Assembly: GCA_003156635.1 (NCBI GenBank)
Contig: PMHK01000189.1
Location: 9,389 to 48,338, forward strand
Direction of reading: 5' to 3'
Length of the DNA stretch: 38,950 nucleotides
Source: Acidobacteriota bacterium
GTDB lineage: Bacteria > Acidobacteriota > Terriglobia > Acidiferrales > UBA7541
Positions 35,737-38,950 of the stretch are shown here, one piece after another. Under the pieces are notes generated by a model, which was not told the DNA's origin, searched no databases, and worked only from the letters and a program-made list of their open reading frames with translations. Within the stretch, counting starts at the first letter, position 1; each line of letters starts with the position of its first letter. The translations under genes were made by a program, and so were the position numbers.

Positions 35737-35819
35737 CTACAAAGAATGAGACGAATTCATCCAAGGAACGTCAGTACGATTCAGCGGCGTTCTTAAATTT
35801 TAATCGCCAGGAGCGTGTC

Positions 35820-36230
35820 ATGGAAATTAGTCCTTATCTTGGTTTCAACGGTCAATGCGAAGAGGCCTTCAAATTTTACGAAAAAGTTCTCGGTGGCAAG
35901 ATCGAGGGCATCATGACCTATGGCTCCTCTCCCATCGCCGCCCAGATGCCCCCGGAAATGCGCGACAAAATCATCCATGTCCGGATGCTCGTCGGCAATC
36001 AGGTGCTGATGGGCGGAGACGCGCCTCCCCAGAACTTCAAGCCAGCGGAAGGTTTCAACGTTTCCATCACGGTCAAGGATGCGGCGGAGGCTGAACGCAT
36101 CTTCACCGAACTTTCCAAAGGCGGCAAGATCACCATGCCGCTGCAGGGGACCTTCTGGTCGGTTCGCTTCGGCATGGCGGTCGATCGTTTTGGCACGCCC
36201 TGGATTATCAACTGCGCTCAAGCGGCCTGA
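35820..36230 (+). CDS. VOC-family PhnB/YjdN-like protein
   Basis: The 136-residue product has the layout of PhnB-type vicinal oxygen chelate proteins: ISPYLGFNGQCEEAFKFYEKVLGG at the start, IIHVRMLVGNQVLMGGD in the middle and a closing FGMAVDRFGTPWIINC. Members are often annotated as glyoxalase/bleomycin resistance-like, but the substrate of this type is mostly unknown. The start ATG at 35820 has AGGAG 8 nt upstream; the track's start at 35631 overlaps the MoaD-like gene and is not supported. It is convergent with a second VOC gene, 6 bp apart. Confidence 0.9.
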   Translation: MEISPYLGFNGQCEEAFKFYEKVLGGKIEGIMTYGSSPIAAQMPPEMRDKIIHVRMLVGNQVLMGGDAPPQNFKPAEGFNVSITVKDAAEAERIFTELSKGGKITMPLQGTFWSVRFGMAVDRFGTPWIINCAQAA

Positions 36231-36236
36231 CGCTCG

Positions 36237-36602
36237 TTACTTGCTGGATAAAACGAACTTGTTTCCGTCGACGTCTTTGAAAATAGCTGAGGTTCCCCAG
36301 CTCTCTTTCTTCGGCTCTTTTTCAAACTCCACGCCCTTAGACTTCATCGTCTTGGCCGTGGCGAAAACGTCGTCGCACCAGAACGACAGTGGCTGAAAAT
36401 CGCCGACGCGATTTTCATGGCCCTCCGGCGTAAAAAGCACCAATCCAGTTTCGGCTCCGGGGATCAGCAGCTCAATCCATCGCTGCTTCTCGTTGAAAAA
36501 CTGATCGGTAGCCACCTTGAACCCAAGCTTTTCGGTAAAGAATTTCAGCGAAGCGTCCTGATCGCGCACGGGAATGCTCACGAATTTGAGTCCACGAATC
36601 AT
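36237..36602 (-). CDS. VOC-family glyoxalase-like protein
   Basis: The 121-residue product has a glyoxalase/dioxygenase fold: MIRGLKFVSIPVRDQDASLK, FFTEKLGFKV, WIELLIPGAETGLVLFTP and a closing FKDVDGNKFVLSSK. Such small VOC proteins act on methylglyoxal-like compounds or antibiotics, or have unknown roles; nothing here identifies the substrate. I start at ATG 36602, with GGAGGG about 9 nt upstream. The track's start at 36662 adds 20 Arg-rich residues and overlaps the promoter of the divergent HTH gene. It is convergent with the PhnB-like gene. Confidence 0.88.
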   Translation of the reverse strand: MIRGLKFVSIPVRDQDASLKFFTEKLGFKVATDQFFNEKQRWIELLIPGAETGLVLFTPEGHENRVGDFQPLSFWCDDVFATAKTMKSKGVEFEKEPKKESWGTSAIFKDVDGNKFVLSSK

Positions 36603-36656
36603 TTTTTCGGCCCTCCATTTGCCGCGGACCGCAGGATAGCGCGCCGCATTTCGCAG

Positions 36657-36685
36657 TTGCAATCAGCCAAGGGTTCCTATATTAA
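36657..36685 (+). promoter_or_regulatory. Promoter of the winged-helix gene (very short leader)
   Basis: TTGCAA (36657-36662), a 17-bp spacer and TATTAA (36680-36685) precede the ATG at 36700. Initiation near 36692 would leave a leader of about 8 nt with no Shine-Dalgarno. Confidence 0.5.
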
Positions 36686-36699
36686 CCACCGGTATAGTC

Positions 36700-37011
36700 A
36701 TGCCGACTCTGGATTCTTATCTCACTGATACCCTCATGCGCGACTTGGTCGGCCACGATCGCCGGCCGGTCAGTTTCTTGGTCTATTTGTGGCTTTCTGC
36801 CGAGCAGCAGCGCAGGGAAGAGGCAGTTCAAATCAGTTATCAGGAACTCGCGGAGTGCATCGGAGTCTCCAAGAGTTCGGCGCAATCTGCAGTTGGCTGG
36901 TTGGTTCGCCGCCGCTTGCTTGCAGCGACCAAACAAAACGCCACCGCGACGCCCCGTTACGAAGTCCTCCGCCCCTGGACAGACCGCTCTCGTCGTCGCG
37001 CCAAGCCCTAA
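36700..37011 (+). CDS. Winged-helix (HTH) DNA-binding protein
   Basis: The 103-residue product carries a helix-turn-helix in the middle (ISYQELAECIGVSKSSAQSA) followed by the wing-like segment VGWLVRRRLLAATK and a very basic C-terminal tail (RSRRRAKP). This is the layout of small GntR/MarR/replication-type winged-helix proteins, with no effector domain visible. The target is unknown. The promoter is so close that the mRNA is probably leaderless. It is convergent with the SRPBCC gene and divergent from a VOC gene. Confidence 0.85.
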   Translation: MPTLDSYLTDTLMRDLVGHDRRPVSFLVYLWLSAEQQRREEAVQISYQELAECIGVSKSSAQSAVGWLVRRRLLAATKQNATATPRYEVLRPWTDRSRRRAKP

Positions 37012-37044
37012 CGTAATGCACGCAGAACTTCGACAGACGCTGAT

Positions 37045-37599
37045 TCACGAAGCAAAAAATTTCGCGAACGGATTCCAATACCTCGTCTTCCATCCTTCGT
37101 TGAGGCTAGCGCAGTCGCCCTCCGGAAAACCGGTGTGATCCAGAATCACCACCGATCCACTGTCCTTTGATTTCAGTTCAAACCTGACGATCGAATAAAC
37201 ACCCGGATCCCAGTGACCGGGCCGCCAGGCTTGAACAATTCTCACGTTGGAAACCAGTTCCACATTTCGGCCTTCGATCAATCCCCCGAAGGTCTTGAAT
37301 GCTCCCCCTGCTTTCGGATCAATTTCGGCCGGCAAGCCCGTGGCCATGCCAAATTGTTTCGAATCCAAAAGCGCTTCATAGACTTTCGCCGGACTAACAT
37401 TGAAGTCAATTTCTTGATGCAGTGAAGTCCGCGCCTTGTCTGCGGCGCTCGTTTGAACCTCTTTCATATTCCGCCGTGGCGAAACCGCTCCCAGCGCAGC
37501 GCCTGCCATCATGCGACCGACCGCGATCCCTGCCGCCGCAACTACCCACCGCCGCGTCGGCCCGTTGCGCACCGCTTCCGCATTCCTCGTATTGATCAT
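37045..37599 (-). CDS. SRPBCC (AHSA1/START-like) domain protein with N-terminal signal
   Basis: The 184-residue product has a twin-arginine-like or membrane N-terminus (PTRRWVVAAAGIAVG) and then an SRPBCC domain. It begins SLHQEIDFNVSPAKVYEALLDSKQFG, with AGGAFKTFGGLIEGRNVEL and QAWRPGHWDPGVYSIVRFEL, and closes on GFPEGDCASLNEGWKTRYW. The fold forms a hydrophobic ligand pocket; AHSA1-type members are otherwise cytoplasmic, so an exported version is slightly unusual. I start at ATG 37599, with GGGAGAA 6-7 nt upstream, instead of the track's 37665. Ligand and role are unknown. Confidence 0.87.
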   Translation of the reverse strand: MINTRNAEAVRNGPTRRWVVAAAGIAVGRMMAGAALGAVSPRRNMKEVQTSAADKARTSLHQEIDFNVSPAKVYEALLDSKQFGMATGLPAEIDPKAGGAFKTFGGLIEGRNVELVSNVRIVQAWRPGHWDPGVYSIVRFELKSKDSGSVVILDHTGFPEGDCASLNEGWKTRYWNPFAKFFAS

Positions 37600-37783
37600 T
37601 TTTGTTCTCCCGAAGTTTCCCGTTGAACCTCGGGGCATAACATCACGCGACCAGGATATGTTCAAGGCAATTGTGGGTAAAAGCGGTATGTCCTAGACGA
37701 GTCGAATCGGTGCAAGGCGAGGCTTGGACGCGGTCGTCGCGAAACCCAGCTTCGCGACGCGAAAAACACTACAAAGTGGAAGT

Positions 37784-37891
37784 CTACATCGACCGAATCT
37801 TCATATAGCGAATGAAATCCGGAAGCATAGTTACGCCCGCGGCGACCACAATCAGCGCCACGGCACCCAATACGTAATATTCGAAACGCAT
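37784..37891 (-). CDS. 35-residue membrane microprotein (DUF6893-like)
   Basis: The product is MRFEYYVLGAVALIVVAAGV plus 15 more residues ending DFIRYMKIRSM. One hydrophobic helix is flanked by an aromatic N-terminus and a basic C-terminus. GAGGAG lies 8 nt upstream of the ATG (37891), a far better start than the 97-codon version in the ORF track. The pattern resembles the very small acidobacterial proteins grouped as DUF6893; this is from memory and needs a search. It is divergent from the hydrogenase gene, with about 230 bp between the starts. Function unknown. Confidence 0.7.
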   Translation of the reverse strand: MRFEYYVLGAVALIVVAAGVTMLPDFIRYMKIRSM

Positions 37892-38028
37892 GTTTTCTCC
37901 TCGAACCCTCTTCATCGCAATTCCCCTTATCGTTTCGCAGCTTACCGTAGCAGGGATCCGAGAAGTGATCACATACCGGAACCCATGTATTTTGCATGCG
38001 CACTCGCGGCATGTCAGTTGAATAAAGC

Positions 38029-38058
38029 GCGACAGCCGGTTACCCATTTCGGTACAAT
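38029..38058 (+). promoter_or_regulatory. Candidate promoter of the hydrogenase operon
   Basis: TACAAT (38053-38058) is preceded at 18 bp by GCGACA (38029-38034). The start would lie near 38065, about 57 nt before the hydrogenase ATG. The -10 is good; the -35 matches the consensus at four of six positions. A specialised regulator may be used instead. Confidence 0.35.
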
Positions 38059-38121
38059 CCCGCGAAGTGGCAAGCATCGCCGCCCGATGCTCCGCTTCAC
38101 CGCCGAGGTGCCCGCCGCCGC

Positions 38122-38950
38122 ATGAGCGCCATCACCGAAATTGACGTGCTGTGGATCACTGCCGGACTCGGCTGTGACGGCGACACCATCGCCATGACTG
38201 CGGCGACTCAACCAAGCATCGAAGAACTAATCCTTGGCGCGCTGCCATTCGTTCCCAAAATCAAACTCCACAATCCGTTCCTCTCCATGGAAAACGGCGA
38301 AGAATTCATGGCGATTTTTCATCAAGCCGCCGAAGGAAGGCTTACACCTTTCATCCTGGTGATCGAGGGTTCAATCCCGGACGAAACCAATAAAAAAGAA
38401 GGGTACTGGGCTTCGTTCGGGACCGACCAGCTTACGGGACAACCTATTCTCACCTGCGATTGGATCGATCGTCTCGCGCCCAAAGCCTGGGCGGTGATCG
38501 CCGCCGGCACCTGCGCGACCTACGGCGGCCTGCATGCCATGGAGGGCAATCCCACCGGCGCGATGGGGTTGCCGGATTATCTCGGATGGAAATGGAGATC
38601 GAAAGCGGATGTTCCGATTGTTTGTGTGCCGGGATGTCCGGTGCAGCCAGACAACATGACCGAAACTATTCTGTATCTATTAAATATGGTGGCGGGCCGG
38701 GCGCCGATGATTCCGCTCGACGATGCCCTGCGGCCCACTTGGCTGTTCGGCCAAACGGTTCACGAGGGATGCGATCGCGGCGGCTACTACGAACAGGCGG
38801 AATTTGCTTCCGAGTACGGCTCCATTCAGTGCATCGTGAAACTCGGGTGCTGGGGACCGGTGGTGCAGTGCAACGTGGGGAAACGCGGGTGGATGGCCGG
38901 GATCGGTGGTTGTCCCAACGTCGGCGGAATCTGCATCGGCTGCACCATGC
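38122..38950 (+). CDS. hhyS: [NiFe]-hydrogenase small subunit, group 1h type (partial, runs off right edge)
   Basis: The small subunit carries the three iron-sulfur clusters that relay electrons from the NiFe site in the large subunit. The 276 residues visible lack the Tat signal found in most group 1 enzymes. The N-terminal motif is GLGCDGD, with Cys18 and Asp21 (CxxD) in place of the usual CxxC, the hallmark of the high-affinity actinobacterial-type (group 1h, formerly group 5) enzymes. Further cluster ligands visible are AAGTCATYGG, VPGCPVQPDN, HEGCDRGGYYE, KLGCWGPVVQCN and GGCPNVGGICIGCTM. Related enzymes scavenge atmospheric H2 during starvation. The ATG has only a distant GAGG (13 nt). 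The large subunit is expected just beyond the window. Confidence 0.95.
   Translation, partial: MSAITEIDVLWITAGLGCDGDTIAMTAATQPSIEELILGALPFVPKIKLHNPFLSMENGEEFMAIFHQAAEGRLTPFILVIEGSIPDETNKKEGYWASFGTDQLTGQPILTCDWIDRLAPKAWAVIAAGTCATYGGLHAMEGNPTGAMGLPDYLGWKWRSKADVPIVCVPGCPVQPDNMTETILYLLNMVAGRAPMIPLDDALRPTWLFGQTVHEGCDRGGYYEQAEFASEYGSIQCIVKLGCWGPVVQCNVGKRGWMAGIGGCPNVGGICIGCTM

Noticed and set aside
37724-38125. 133-codon plus-strand ORF ending in ATGA with the hydrogenase start
   Set aside because: It is antisense to the microprotein for most of its length, has no ribosome binding site and no coherent composition. The ATGA overlap appears to be chance.
1-38950. CRISPR arrays, insertion sequences, prophage or defence genes
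   Set aside because: I looked for regularly spaced repeats, transposase motifs and restriction or phage-type genes on both strands and saw none.

Overview
The window looks like chromosomal DNA of a soil-type Acidobacteriota, most likely class Terriglobia (Korobacteraceae-like). This is inferred from the gene content: a very large TonB-dependent receptor with an N-terminal carboxypeptidase-regulatory-like domain, an FG-GAP/ASPIC-UnbV (CRTAC1) protein followed by a TPR protein, a proline-rich TonB paired with an M48-like protein, and a group 1h-type [NiFe]-hydrogenase small subunit. No 16S or other decisive marker is present. Coding density is high. I found no insertion sequence, prophage, integrase or CRISPR array.

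Layout. 1-4.3 kb (minus strand): an M48-like protein running off the left edge, with a degenerate zinc motif, downstream of a TonB energy transducer; then a DegP/HtrA protease with its own terminator. 4.6-9.8 kb: housekeeping and stress genes, namely a secreted M28 peptidase, a VIT1/CCC1-type metal transporter divergent from a Mn-type superoxide dismutase, a Met-rich secreted protein, a small leaderless HTH-like protein, and a CrcB fluoride channel preceded by a recognisable fluoride riboswitch. 9.7-15.7 kb: alpha-glucan phosphorylase (convergent with crcB), tRNA-Asn(GUU), an AsmA-like protein and FAD-dependent glycerol-3-phosphate dehydrogenase.

15.7-33 kb is a carbohydrate-uptake and degradation locus. 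On the minus strand are a LacI-family regulator, a ROK sugar kinase and a sugar-porter MFS permease. Divergently on the plus strand are a TonB-dependent receptor, a CRTAC1/ASPIC-UnbV protein, a TPR protein and a GH3 beta-glucosidase with PA14 insert. These are followed by a convergent GH2 beta-mannosidase-type enzyme and a divergent Gfo/Idh/MocA oxidoreductase. The lacI/receptor intergenic region holds a sigma70-like promoter bracketed by two perfect inverted copies of ATCGATATTTT, plus a separate 8-bp palindrome close to lacI. The simplest reading is a LacI-controlled, SusD-less glycan utilisation locus: oligosaccharides enter through the receptor, are cleaved by GH3/GH2, pass the inner membrane by MFS and are phosphorylated by the ROK kinase.

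33-38.9 kb: a UPF0303/heme-degrading-domain protein followed by a HAD phosphatase; an Asp-box (BNR) beta-propeller protein translationally coupled (ATGA) to a MoaD/ThiS-like ubiquitin-fold protein ending in Gly-Gly; two convergent VOC proteins; a short-leader winged-helix regulator; an SRPBCC protein; a 35-residue membrane microprotein; and, divergently, the start of a group 1h (high-affinity, atmospheric-H2 type) [NiFe]-hydrogenase small subunit that runs off the right edge.

All assignments come from reading motifs by eye. No database search was possible.
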